Shown here: piece after piece, positions 10,115 through 20,170 of the stretch | Numbering within the stretch: position 1 is the stretch's first letter | Layout: every line of letters starts with the position of its first letter | Source: Cymbidium sinense | Taxonomy: Eukaryota; Streptophyta; Magnoliopsida; Asparagales; Orchidaceae | NCBI GenBank assembly: GCA_021442155.1 | Contig: CM038222.1 | Span: 59,618,266 to 59,682,265 of the forward strand | Direction of reading: 5' to 3' | Length of the DNA stretch: 64,000 nt | Position numbers and translations under genes: made by a program | The notes under the pieces: generated by a model | The model's input: the letters and a program-made list of their open reading frames with translations, nothing else | Told to the model about the DNA's origin: nothing | The model's database searches: none

Positions 10115-10900
10115 TGATATAAACATGAAAATTCTCTAGTCGAAGTACGAATCTTGATGCCGAAAGCAAGCTAATCAGAAATTGAAACTGGTCAAGATCA
10201 AGCACTTAAAATATCATTAGAAACTTTGAGACATCGGTTAAATTCCTAAAAGCTCTCAAATATGGAGTGTTTATAGTCAAATCGGCGTCTCGGAGCGGTT
10301 GACAAGCTAAATATCTTACAATTGACTTCATTTGAGCATTCAAATACACAAAATACATCATGATCAGGGAATCATCATGAGCCGTCCGATGGAGAGGAGT
10401 GGTTTGGATTTTGCATGTATTCTGAGAGCGTCACTCTCCGATATAAATAGCCCTCATTCCTCATATGAGGGGCAAGAGAGAGGAGAGCTCTAAAGATCCT
10501 CCAAGCACGATCGTCGCCACCACTCGGCGTCACCACCGCGCCAGCCGCGTAGCCGCCACCGTGATCCTCGCCGTCGTCGACCAGCGTTCGGTCATCATTG
10601 ACCACTATCGTCGTCATCATGTCAACATCGTCGTCAACATCATCGTCCACGTAAAACCGTCAACATCGGTGATACATACATTACGCATTTGTCTCTTTCT
10701 CACTATCTGTAATCCGTGTGGGAAGATCTCTAAAACGGATATATAGTGGAAGTTTTTTTTTTCTTGGGCTAGGCCGTGGTTTTTCCCTCTTTTGAGATTT
10801 TTCACGTAAAATTCGGGTTTTATTGTTCACTCTTTAAATACAATTGTGTGGATTTCATTCAAATAAGTAAAATTTTTTACTCTAATAGTTTTCTACAACA
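10115..10900 (+). mobile_element. LTR copy b (3' LTR of element 1)
   Basis: 786 bp, starting TGATATAAAC and ending TTTTCTACAACA, so it keeps the TG...CA ends. TATAAATAG lies at about 10,443-10,451, followed by the palindrome CCTCATATGAGG. It passes directly into the duplicated flanking segment at 10,901. Confidence 0.8.
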
Positions 10901-11228
10901 ATAAATATCAAGCTTGAGGTGTTACATGTGCAAATGCATAAACATTATTCCCTAAATTTTTTTATGATGATGTTATACTAACGTCATTATATGATCTCCA
11001 AAATATCACTTTCTTCGGATTCTAATTTAAATATTTAATGTTTTATTATTATTAAAAGTGGTTATGGCAAAGTTTTCTACACAATCAAACACCAACAAAT
11101 GCTTCAAGGCACTAAATTCTTTCTATGACATTAAAAAAAAAGAAAATTTGCATACATAGCACACATGCATTTACACATCTAACATCTAAAATTTCAGTGC
11201 GAACAATCTCACTTGATAGATTTCATCA

Positions 11229-11850
11229 TTTGGAAACTAACTACTCAATCAATTTCACAAACGGAGGTAGTTTGGGCATCGTCGCAGCCTCCTGATCTCG
11301 ATATGCGTGTAAGCATGTTGACGGCTCGATCGCTTGATAGACTGATCATTAGGTCGTGCAATATTTATATTCTGATCAATTTCGCTGTTCTGAACGCAAT
11401 GGCGAAGTCCGTTCGTCGATCAGAGATTGTTTCGACTGATTTTTTCACCGTTGAGTGTATTTCAGCCTCGATTTGCGCACTATCACTTCCGATCATTCGA
11501 CATTCATATAGACTCATTTAAATTGAGCGTGAAGAGTCTCTTTTGGTAGGTTTCAACATTTCGAAGACAACGCAATTTTATGAACGTAGGTCGTTGGACA
11601 TCGTCGCAGTTTCCCTTCACCGATATGCATATCGGCATATTGACAGCTTGATCGCTTGATTGTTAGATTATGCAATATTTATATTTTGACCAATTTCGAT
11701 GTTCTGAACGACAATGGTGAAGTCCGTTCGTTGATCGGAGGTCATTTCGACTAATTTTGGCGATGTCTAGTGTATTTCAGTTTCGATTTGTGTTTTGAAG
11801 CATCCGAAGTTGATCGAATTTATCTTATAAGCTTAATTCGACTCATGTGA
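11229..11850. repeat. Diverged ~320-bp tandem duplication inside the segment
   Basis: The landmark 'CATCGTCGCAG' occurs at about 11,277 and 11,599. Further paired landmarks are 'TGCAATATTTATATTYTGA' and 'GAAGTCCGTTCGT'. The two halves differ at many sites, so the duplication is old. It is also present in copy 2 (about 21,255-21,780), so it predates the segmental duplication. Confidence 0.75.
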
Positions 11851-12039
11851 TATATATAAAGGTCAACAGCCTTGTTGAAGTTTAAGCTAACTCTAAGGTT
11901 ACATTTATTTAAAATAATATATTTCTTATATCTACATGTTTCTTATTAAAATTAAAGCTACAACTATATTAATTTTTAAAAAAAATAAAATAATCGAAAA
12001 ACTCTTCAAAAGAGTTCTAATAATTTGTTGATAATTTAC

Positions 12040-12040
<1 letters not shown>

Positions 12041-12095
<55 letters not shown>
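12041..12095. repeat. (AT)n microsatellite
   Basis: About 27 AT units. The same locus in copy 2 (21,992-22,027) is shorter, about 18 units. Confidence 0.9.
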
Positions 12096-12099
<4 letters not shown>

Positions 12100-12239
12100 G
12101 TAAAAATATGACAAATCTCGTGATTCTCTTTAGCCAAGTGTAATAATATTTTTTAAGTGTAATAAGAAATAATATATATTTTAAAATTTTTTAAATAATT
12201 TAATACTTAAATTATTTAATTCTAATGCATTTTAATTAT

Positions 12240-12400
12240 ATTTAATATTGATATTTATTAATTGAGGTGGCTCGTGAATTAATGAGTTGAGTCGAAACTG
12301 GCTTGAGTTCGACCTTTTAGCTTATCGAGTTTGGCTCTCAATTCATTTATCGAGCTGAGCTTGAGCTCGCTCAAGCATTGACATATCTCACTTACACCCC
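12240..12400. repeat. Dispersed 'GAGCTTGAGCTCG' type repeat fragment
   Basis: 'GAGTTCGACCTTTTAGCTTA' and 'GAGCTGAGCTTGAGCTCG' are repeated in copy 2 (22,200-22,350, where a ~50-bp part is doubled). A related but different stretch lies at 24,830-25,290. This AGCTCGAGC-rich text is common in plant transposon debris; the class is not resolved. Confidence 0.45.
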
Positions 12401-12541
12401 TAACTTGCAAAAATAAAAAATAAAAAAAATAATAATAATATAAAATCTCCAAAAATTTCACCTAATCTAGATGGAGAAATTGACTTCTCACTATATTTCC
12501 AATAATATATAATGCAAAGGAATTTTGGTAGAAAATATTAA

Positions 12542-13028
12542 GGGGTTGTTTGGTTGCCTATATTTAGAATATAAAGTAAATTGAATGCAGTATATTTAGA
12601 TCACTTTTAATTTGTTTGGTTAAAAACTCTACAAATACATGATTTTTTTTCTTGTTTGGCAAAATAAATATAATGTAAAGTATTTTTGAGATTATCGGCG
12701 GTGGCGTTCGGTCCGGCAATGGCAATGACGATGGCGGTGGTTGGGGGTCGGTCGGTGGTGGCGACGGGCAATGGCAGCCAGCGGCTGGTGGCGATGGCGA
12801 TGGGAGGCCGACGAGCGGTGGCGGCGAACACTTTACACTGGCCGGTGTATTTGGAATTCACCTAAATCGGGCGAATTCCAAATACACCAAAAATGATTAT
12901 TTTAATGCATTTCAAATACACTATAAATGCATTGAAATTTTACTTTGCACCATACCAATTACACAAAAAATTAAATTCTCTGCATTTAGTTCACTGTACA
13001 CTCTACATGCATGCAACCAAACAGCCCA
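12542..13028. mobile_element. PIF/Harbinger-type (Tourist-like) MITE, copy 1
   Basis: Terminal inverted repeats GGGGTTGTTTGGTTGC and GCAACCAAACAGCCCA match at 14 of 16 positions. They are flanked by TAA at 12,539-12,541 and 13,029-13,031. A TAA/TTA duplication plus these ends is the mark of PIF/Harbinger MITEs. The 487-bp interior is non-coding, with a GGC/GGT-rich stretch at about 12,700-12,840; the open frame at 12,607-12,861 reflects that composition. Confidence 0.85.
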
Positions 13029-13149
13029 TAAGGACAAGTTTAATTTAACCTTATTTTAATACTTTATAATAGAATATATTGTCATAAAAATCTATTTAAA
13101 AAAACAATCATGATGAAAATTATGCCACATAGAATGATTATTATAATGT

Positions 13150-13215
13150 TGGGGTATTTACATACATAGCACACAATTTTTATATATCTACATATCTAAT
13201 ACCTAAATATCTAAT
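13150..13215. mobile_element. Left arm of a palindromic MITE (family M)
   Basis: 'TTTACATACATAGCACACAA' followed by 'CTACATATCTAATACCTAAA' is the left arm of the MITE family seen whole at 26,722-26,957. The right arm is absent: after 'ACCTAAATATCTAATACC' the sequence turns into a CCTAAA-rich array. Confidence 0.7.
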
Positions 13216-13960
13216 ACCTAAAAATAAAATATACCAAAACCTAAACTAAAATAAACTAAACTAAAATAAATAAACCCTAAACCTAAACTAAAAAAAACTA
13301 AACCTAAATCAAAACATAGCTAAATAAAATAAAATAAACTAAAAATAAACCTAAACCTAAACTAAAAAATAAAACCTGAAAATAAACCAAAAATAAAAAC
13401 CTAAACCTAAACTTAAACCTAAATAAATATAATAAAAATCTAAACATAAACATAAAAATAAAAAATAAAACCTAAACCTAAAAAAAAAGCAGATAAACTC
13501 AACTAAAATAAACCTAAACCTAAAAAATAAACTAAAATAAAATCAAAACTATAATAAATTATCCAAAAAATAAAACTAAACTAAATAAAATAAAATAAAC
13601 TAAAAAATAAAATAAAACCTATAAAATAAAACCTAAAATAAACCTAAAATAAAAAACCTAAACCTAAACCTAAAAAAAATAAAATAAAACCTAAACTTAA
13701 ACCAAAAAAAAAAAACTCTAAACCTAAAAAATAAAAGAAAAATAAAACTCAACTAAAAATAAACCTAAACTGAACAAACAAACTAAAATAAAAAAACCTA
13801 AACTAAAATAAATAAACCTAAAATAAATAAACTAAATTTAATAAAAATAAAAAATAAACCTAAATAAAAATAAAAATAAATAAAATAAACTCAAATAAAT
13901 AAAAAATAAACTAAATAAACCTAAACTTAGGTTACTTAATATAAAAAAAAAAAATCCTAA
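13195..13960. repeat. Degenerate CCTAAA/AATAAA-rich simple array
   Basis: About 770 bp of mixed CCTAAA, ACTAAA and AATAAA words with almost no G. It resembles a decayed telomere-type repeat that has shifted toward A-rich words. No equivalent exists in the second segmental copy, where MITE arm and flank continue (23,150-23,330). Confidence 0.75.
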
Positions 13961-14210
13961 AACTAAACCACAATCCTAAACCTGAAACATAAACCCTAAT
14001 CCCACAAAATAAAACCATAAACCCTAAATCTTAAACCCTAAACCCTAAATCCTAAAACTGTAAACCCTAAACCTTAAAACCCTAAACCTTAAATACTAAT
14101 CCCTAAACCCTGAACCCAAAAACCTACAACCTTATGCCCTAAACCCCAAACCCTAAACCCTAAACCCCAAACCCAACCACAACCCAACATTAAACTAACC
14201 CTAAACTCTA
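13960..14210. repeat. Interstitial telomere-like repeats (CCCTAAA)n, block 1
   Basis: Many near-perfect AAACCCTAA words with substitutions. Plus-strand CCCTAAA is the complement of the common plant telomere word TTTAGGG. It ends abruptly at 14,212, where protein-derived sequence begins. Confidence 0.85.
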
Positions 14211-14212
14211 AG

Positions 14213-14640
14213 AATGGGCAGAACCTTGATGGTAGGAACATCACCGTCAACTAGGCTTAATCTAGATTTGGCGGTGGAGGCGAAGGAGGAGGTGACGATT
14301 ATCTTAGTGGTGGTCGGGGATCTGGAGATACTGGTGGATATGGAGGTGGTGGTCGATGCATTGGTGGTTATGGAGATGGGAGGAGCGATGGAGGTTACAT
14401 CCATGGTGGTGATGGAGGGGGACATCAGGGATATGATGGTGGATCAGCTACTTGAAGCGAGGGGTGGTTATTGGAGAAAGCGAAGAAAGGCGTCGATCAT
14501 ACTTATGGACTTCTCATAGAGATGGTTCTACTTTAGGGTTTTAATTTACTATGGGTGCTTATTTTATATATCTTATCGTTTGTCTTAATACTTGGGGTGA
14601 TACTTCATTGATGAAATAGAAAAAGAAATGTTTAATCAAT
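14213..14640 (+). pseudogene. 3' fragment of a glycine-rich RNA-binding protein gene, copy 1
   Basis: The frame from ~14,213 reads 'NGQNLDGRNITVN', a stop, 'A', a stop, 'SRFGGGG'. This is the carboxy end of the RNA-recognition motif in plant glycine-rich RNA-binding proteins, with Glu and Gln codons turned into stops. A Gly/Tyr/Asp/Arg-rich tail follows (14,270-14,455, with 'GGGDDYLSGG' and 'GGYGGGG') and a TGA at ~14,453. The following 180 bp probably derive from the gene's 3' region, as they are shared with copy 2. The amino half is missing; telomere-like repeats abut the break. The intact family binds RNA through the RRM and takes part in cold and stress responses. This copy is dead. Confidence 0.7.
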
Positions 14641-14689
14641 TTGTTCTCTCTAAAATAAAAATCTCAAACCAAATAACCCACATAAAACT

Positions 14690-14862
14690 TAACCACAAAC
14701 CATAACCATAAACCTAAACTATCCAAAAATCATAAACCCTAAACTCTAAACCAAACCTAAATCCTAAATCCCTAAACCCTAATCTAACCCTAAACCTTAT
14801 AACCTGGTAAACCCTATAACCTAACCACAAAACCCTACAATACCCACCCTAAACCTAAACCT
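14690..14862. repeat. Interstitial telomere-like repeats, block 2
   Basis: 'AAACCCTAA'-type words again, ending at 14,862 just before the second glycine-rich fragment, as block 1 does before the first. Confidence 0.8.
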
Positions 14863-14863
14863 A

Positions 14864-15250
14864 GAATGGCCAGAACTGGCAAACATCACCATCACTTAAG
14901 ATATGGTTGATATTTATCATTGTGGTGATCTAGATGGTGGATGAGGTGGTGGTTTATGCATGGTTATGGAGGTGGGAGGACGATGGAGGTTACATGGTTG
15001 TGAGGAGAGATCGAGGTTATGATGGCGAGATCCAACTAGAGGCGTGGTTATGAACTAGAAAAACAAAAGACGGGATCCGATCAACTTATGGAACTGTCTT
15101 TATAGTAGAGCGGTTCTACTTATCTAAAGGCATTTTATTTTGCTCATGGGAGCTCATTTTTATCCATGTCATCGCTTATTTTAAGAAAACTTGGTGCTAC
15201 TTGGTTGATGAAATCGAAAAGAAGAAATGTTGAATCTAAATTTATTCTTT
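14864..15250 (+). pseudogene. 3' fragment of a glycine-rich RNA-binding protein gene, copy 2
   Basis: Starts 'GAATGGCCAGAACTGG', at the same point of the gene as copy 1, 652 bp downstream. It continues through the same GGTGGT-rich part and tail ('GATGAAATCGAAAAGAAGAA', compare 14,612-14,630). More decayed: several small deletions shift the frame. Together with the preceding telomere-like block it forms a second copy of a ~650-bp composite unit. Confidence 0.65.
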
Positions 15251-15445
15251 GTTAAAAAACTTTAAATAAACCCTAAATACTAAAACTTAAACTTTATACA
15301 AAATCTAAACCCACAAACCTTAAACTCTAAACCCAAACCCTAAACCCAAAACCCTAAACACTAAGCCCTAAACCCTAACCAAACCCATCTCTAAACCACA
15401 AATAAAACTAAAATCCTAAATCCTAAACCATGAACCCAAGAACCA
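15250..15445. repeat. Interstitial telomere-like repeats, block 3
   Basis: 'AAACCCTAAACCC'-type words at about 15,265-15,435. They end where text shared with 23,755 onward resumes. Closes the inserted 13.2-15.45 kb composite. Confidence 0.8.
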
Positions 15446-15911
15446 TAAATAAATGACATCATGTTAAAATTTTAACAAAATTAAAGGATAAACATAAATA
15501 AATGATATCGTGTCACTATTGCAAAGATATCGTGTCACCATTGAATTAAAAAAAAAGAAATTTATTTCCACTGATTTCTCCTTGCTAATTAAATAAAATA
15601 AATTTTTAAAAAGGAATTAAATGAGATTTTTCTTTGGTACTTCATATGGATATTTGTTCATTCTGAAGAATGTATAAAAGTTCTATTTTGCTATATAAAC
15701 TTTTAGTGGAATTTATAAAAATAGTATTTACAATTATCATATTTAGATAAATAGCACTTAAACTTTTGATATTACATCTCAAATATCATCAACATTAATT
15801 TTTAAAATAAAATATATATTTTCATAAATAAAAAAATATATTTATAAATATCAAGCTTGAGGTGTTACATATGCAAATGCATAAACATTATTCCCTAAAT
15901 TTTTTTATGCT
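15446..15911. repeat. Segmental repeat, copy 1 (last part), left flank of element 2
   Basis: 'TAAAATTTTAACAAAATTAA' to 'TTTTTTATGCT' matches 23,760-24,191. A 27-bp stretch with 'GATATCGTGTCACCATTG' is doubled here only. Positions 15,907-15,911 (ATGCT) are the left target-site duplication of element 2. Confidence 0.8.
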
Positions 15912-16791
15912 TGATATGGCAAAATACTTAATGAATCTTGATGCTAAAGCGGTGATCCGAAGTTAAAGCGGTGAGATCAAGCACTTAAAATATCTTGGAA
16001 ACTGGGATGTCGGTTAAATTCTAAATAACTCTCAAACATGGAGTGTTTATAGTCAAATTGAGCGTCTCGACGAGCTGGATCTAACGAGCCCAAGATCTCA
16101 TAATTCTGACTTCATTTGAGCATTCAAATACTTAAAATATATCAATTGATCAAAAGAATCATTTTGAGCCGTTCGATGAAGTGGAGTGGTTCAGATTTGC
16201 ATGATCAAAGGAATCATTTTGAGCCGTCCGATGAAGTGGAGTGGTTCAGATTTTGCATGTATTCTAGATATGTCACTCTCCAATCTATAAATAGTCCCAT
16301 TCCTCATATGAGGGAGCCAAGCAAGAGAGGAGAGAGCTCTAAAGCTTGAAAATCCTCGCATAATCGTGCCACCACTCGGTCGACCCGCGTTGATTAACCA
16401 TGTGCCGTCGGTGCCGCGTTGATCCTCGTCGTCAATCTCCGTCAGTCTCCATCATCGACCCTCATCGTTAAGCGTTGTTCCCATGTTCACATCATCACAC
16501 TACCACTAGCATTACAACGAATGTGACTATATACATTTGTTGTCGATTTTGGGATTCTATTGTCGCCCTTCTCATCTGATTATGTAATCCCGTTATCGGG
16601 AAAACTTGTACTCCAAAATAAATATATAGTGGAAGCTTTTTACTGGGCTAGGCCCCGTGATTTTTTCCCTCTTTTCGAGGTTTTCCACGTAAAAATTCTG
16701 GAGTTTTCTTGTTCACTCTTTAAATACATTGTGTCTTTGGATTTCTATGAGCTAAGGTGTAAACTTTACTCTCTTGGTTTTCTAACGCACA
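15912..16791 (+). mobile_element. LTR copy d (5' LTR of element 2)
   Basis: Starts TGATATGGCAAAATAC and ends TTTTCTAACGCACA; about 880 bp. It is longer than its relatives, partly because a ~55-bp piece ('TGATCAAARGAATCATTTTG' plus following) is tandemly doubled at 16,148-16,257. TATAAATAG lies at about 16,278-16,288, then CCTCATATGAGG. The open frames at 16,116-16,349 and 16,560-16,838 are LTR sequence. Confidence 0.8.
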
Positions 16792-17125
16792 GTTTGCCGT
16801 CGTGGAAAGCGATTCCATTATTTCATCTTGTATGGTGACCAAGTTTTCCAACAAGATCAAAACCACCATCGGTGGAGCATTTCAAGCTTTTAAAGCATGG
16901 CGAAGAATGAAGATTCATCAAACTTGTTCCTTGATTTTGTCAAAATTGGGGCAACTCTTAATCTCGAAGATGTATGTTAAGCATTTAATGAATTACCATC
17001 CCAAGAAACAAGTCAAAGTTGGAGGATATTTCAACATTGAGAAGAGATATATCTTTGCAAATTATGATTTTTCAATCATACTCATGGAAAAAAAAGACCA
17101 AGGTTAAGGAGCAACTTTGGCTACA
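16792..17125 (+). mobile_element. Leader of element 2
   Basis: Primer-binding region, then ~300 bp. The frame 16,802-17,107 (101 codons) starts 'MESDSIISSCMVTKFSNKIK'. It is at the gag start position but has no gag likeness I can recognise. Treated as leader sequence. Confidence 0.5.
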
Positions 17126-17129
17126 ACCA

Positions 17130-18190
17130 TAAACGGATGTTTTAATTCGGCCTCTTCCATACAGGTTAACATCATCAAGTAATACTTTGACAAACAACTT
17201 TGGATGGATCAAAAATCCTCAGTGGATTCAATTATCTCTTCCATACGTTAATGGCGTGGAACATCGACAAACAACGGATGGGTCACCATTGACCTCTTCC
17301 ACGGGTTGTCATCGAGCAAAGACTCGACAAACAACCGATAGGTCAAAATCCCGGCGGATTCAATTCAACCTCTTCCATACAGGTTGTCATCAAATAAAAC
17401 TTTGACAAACAACCTGGATGGGTCAAAATCTCGGCAGTTCAATTGACCTCTTCAGGTTAGCGTCATGGGTAACCACGACAAACAACTCGGATGGGTCAAA
17501 AACTTAAATTCAATTCGACCTCTTCCATACGAGTTAACGGTCACGATAACGACAAACACCGGATAGGTCAAAATCTCGCGGTTGATTCACCTCTTCCACG
17601 CAGTTAGCGTCGACGACTATGACAAACAACCGGATAGGTCAAAATCTCGGTAGTTCCATTCCCTCTTCCATACGGGTTAACGTCATCGTAACACGACAAA
17701 CAACTCGGATAGGTCAAAATTCTTGGCGGTTGATTCGACCTCTTCCATACAGGTTAATGTCATGGGTAACACCGACAAACAACCTCGGATAGGTCAAAAT
17801 CTCGGATTCAATTCAACCTCTTCCAGGTTAGCGTCATCGAGCAAAGACTTCGACAAACAACCTTTGCGGATAGGTCAAAGGTCGCGGGTGGACTTAGCGA
17901 TCTCTTCCACCGCAGTTAACATCGTAACACTGATAAACCTCGGATGGGTCAAAATTCTCGGATTCAATTCGACCTCTTCCATACGGTTAGCGTCAGCGGT
18001 AACACCACGATAAAAACCGATAGTCAAAATCCTCGGATTCAATTCGACCTCTTCCATATAGGTTAGCGTCATGGTAACACTCGACAAACAATCTCGGATG
18101 GGGTCAAAATCTTGGAGATTAATTCAACCTCTTCCACATGTTGCCGAGTCATACTCTCACAAACAACCTGGATAGGTCAAAATTCTCATT
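17130..18190 (+). repeat. R1 tandem array, about 14 copies of ~75 bp
   Basis: 'CCTCTTCCA' or close variants recur at about 17,150, 17,225, 17,292, 17,370, 17,446, 17,519, 17,591, 17,665, 17,739, 17,817, 17,901, 17,970, 18,047 and 18,128 (spacing 67-84 bp). Each unit also has 'GACAAACAACCTCGGATAGG' or a variant and a TCAAAATC part. Copies differ by many small gaps, mostly in CGG-rich spots. The same unit is present three times in element 1. Frames crossing the array (for example 17,723-18,013) are repeat translations. Confidence 0.9.
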
Positions 18191-19219
18191 CGCTATGCGC
18201 CGGTCTTTGCCGTACATGGCAATCTTATTTGGTCACCACCATTGCTCGCTGTCATCGCCCGATTCGCCCTTATCGTCGATAGTGCGATTTTAGACCACCC
18301 CGTCGGTAGCCAACCACCGTCTGCGCCGTACGTCGCGCCGATTAAAATATTTCGCCGATGCCCGCGATTCGATTATTTGCAGACCACCCGTCGCGACCAA
18401 CGCACGCTAAGCCGATTAGATTCGGTCCTTTGCCGACCATCGTGGGCAATCTTGGCGGTTACCATCGTCGTCGGTCATCACCGACTTCTGGCGGTCGCCG
18501 TCATGGGTTAAATTTACCACCCGGCATCAACCCACTGGTAGGTCGCTGCTGTATCTCTCCATTATCGTTGATCTTAGGTCACCATGCGGTCCTCCCGCAC
18601 TAGATGCCGATTCTTTGCTGCCACCCTCGTGACGCCATGAACATCTCGTCAATTTTGCGGTCACCACCATCATCGCCGGTCATCTGCCGTCTGGTGACGT
18701 TGCCGCGTCGCCGATTGCGCTACCACCACGGTGGCCGCCAACCACTATAGCGGTCCGCCGCTCATTAGTCGTCGATATCGTAGACCATCCGGGTAATCTG
18801 GTCACCACCATCGTCAGGTCATCCCCGTTCGGCGGCTGCATCCGCGATTCCCGTCTGATTCGCTGACCACCCGTCGGTCGCCAACCATAGCGGTCCCGGA
18901 CCATCGTCGGTCGCCGCAGACCATCGCCAAAATTTTAGCGGTCACCACCATCGCGTCGGTCATCCCCTACTGACTCATCGCCGATTCATTTATCGCCGAT
19001 TCATTGCCCGATCACCCCGTCGGTAGCCGATCAGGCGGTCACCTGCGCGGTGTCGCGGTTGCAAAACCAGCCGTCGGTCATTGCTTAATGGCGGTCCACT
19101 ACTGACTACTTTTCCTCCCGACCATCGTAGCAATCTCCGCGGTCACCACCATTGCCGTTATCTCGTATTCGTCGTCACCGGCTACGACCTGTCGCCACCA
19201 TCGTCGAACATCGGCATCG
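18191..19219. repeat. GC-rich degenerate repeat region of element 2
   Basis: About 1 kb rich in 'GACCATCGTCGGT', 'GGTCACCACCATCG' and 'GCCGATTC' words recurring at irregular 60-140 bp spacing. This suggests a third decayed tandem family. Far more CpG-rich than the flanks. No frame on either strand looks like a known protein. Confidence 0.6.
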
Positions 19220-19530
19220 ACCAGATCTCGATGCCTCAAACTGATCGGTCGGCGGTTAGTTGACACCACTTTCGAGGAAAACTAGAGCTTTGCCGAACTA
19301 CGGGCCTTGATCACCTCCCAGTCGATCGGCGAGGTTAGTTGACACCTCTTCGAGGAAAAGCGTCTTGCCGTATGAACGGGTCTTGATCGCCGAATCCGGT
19401 CCGAGGTCGGTTGACACCTCTTTCAAGCGGAACTGGTATGAACTACGGGTTCTTGATCGCCGAACGGTCCGGTCGAGGTCGGTTAACACATATTTCGAGG
19501 AAAAGCGGAGCCTTGCAGGTATGAATTCTT
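19220..19530 (+). repeat. R2 tandem repeat, four copies, in element 2
   Basis: 'TTGACACC...TTCGAGG' variants at about 19,261, 19,339, 19,411 and 19,483 (72-78 bp apart), with 'GGGTCTTGATCGCC'. Matches 9320-9535 of element 1 in both sequence and relative position. Confidence 0.8.
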
Positions 19531-20170
19531 GATCACCTCAAATGACCTTCTCTCAAGAATAAGAAGGTGCCTTCTCTTGTCCCTGGGAGGTTTTATAGAC
19601 CCATAGGCGTCAAAAGCGCCAAAACCGTCAAAACCGCTCAAAGCGGTGACGGTAGCGGGCGTTTTTTCGGCGCCATGCGCGCTCAGACGCGTTCAACCCG
19701 TCGCACCGCTCCGCCGTAACCCATCGACCCGGCGTCACGATTCGACCTCGTCGTGGCAGAATTGACCAGCGCCCAGGCCACCGCCCAGATCCATTCGGTG
19801 ACGGTGGCCACGCCACGGGTAAGCCCTGCATGCGCCGCTGGTGACCAGCTCGGTCTTGTGATGAGCGCCCTGCCTGTTGGCTCGCAGACGCTTTGGTGGC
19901 TTCAGCCGCCTGGCAGAGCGCCGTATGCACTCCGGCCTCGTACCGGATGGGTCCGTAACCTCGAAATCTCGCACCCGCGCATACCTACACACATCCGTGG
20001 CCCTGCATCTGCTTCCGTAGTCATAATCTTGTGCTCACATGAAGATCTGTTCTCTCAAAATGTGTGGTTAATGGACTCTCAAATTTCATTGAAGAATTTG
20101 CTATTTTTAAGTATTTGACATATATATTTTTGGATGATTGAGATAATGTCATCCAAAATTGGGAGACAAC
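19531..20170 (+). mobile_element. 3' leader and polypurine tract of element 2
   Basis: Collinear with 9536-10,114. It contains 'GGTTTTATAGACCCATAGG', a GC-rich part, 'GATCTGTTCTCTCAAAATGT', 'TTTTTGGATGATTGAGATAA' and a purine-rich end 'AAATTGGGAGACAAC' just before the LTR. The 121-codon frame at 19,753-20,118 is not kept in the element 1 counterpart, so it is not called as a gene. Confidence 0.7.

Larger units (their letters stand above)
1122..10900 (+). mobile_element. Element 1: decayed full-length Ty3/gypsy retrotransposon, Tat-like lineage
   Basis: Parts in order on the plus strand: 5' LTR, primer-binding region, gag, protease, reverse transcriptase, RNase H, integrase (to ~6785), three ~75-bp tandem repeats (7060-7260), an antisense extra ORF (9285-7420), a second tandem repeat (9320-9535), polypurine tract, and 3' LTR (10,115-10,900). 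The gag-to-integrase text, the YVDD and GIEAN sequence in RT, the DNG protease site and the antisense ORF between pol and 3' LTR are typical of the Tat lineage of plant Ty3/gypsy. Every coding part is broken by stops and frameshifts, so it is not autonomous. No flanking target duplication can be shown, because the left LTR is shortened and fused to LTR a. Confidence 0.8.
10901..13150. repeat. Segmental repeat, copy 1 (first part)
   Basis: From 'ATAAATATCAAGCTTGAGG' onward this segment matches 20,964-23,090 nearly base for base, including the same (AT)n tract and MITE; the starting stretch also matches 15,832-15,906 and 24,121-24,190. The open frames here (for example 11,213-11,521) are not conserved as frames in copy 2 (the matching text at 21,200-21,500 is shifted), so no gene is called. 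Confidence 0.8.

Noticed and set aside
11213..11521. 102-codon plus-strand frame as a gene
   Set aside because: Lies in the old tandem duplication of the segmental repeat. The other copies (21,200-21,500 and 11,550-11,840) do not keep the frame, and it has no family likeness.
14201..14425. Minus-strand Thr/Ser/Ile-rich frame
   Set aside because: Shadow of the glycine-rich RNA-binding protein fragment on the plus strand.
17130..18190. Regular ~75-bp repeats as a CRISPR-like array
   Set aside because: The whole unit repeats, with no unique spacers between conserved repeats, and it lies between plant LTRs with a matching short array in a sister element.
19753..20118. 121-codon plus-strand frame
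   Set aside because: Spans the GC-rich 3' leader of element 2. The equivalent parts of element 1 and of the left-edge copy do not keep it open.
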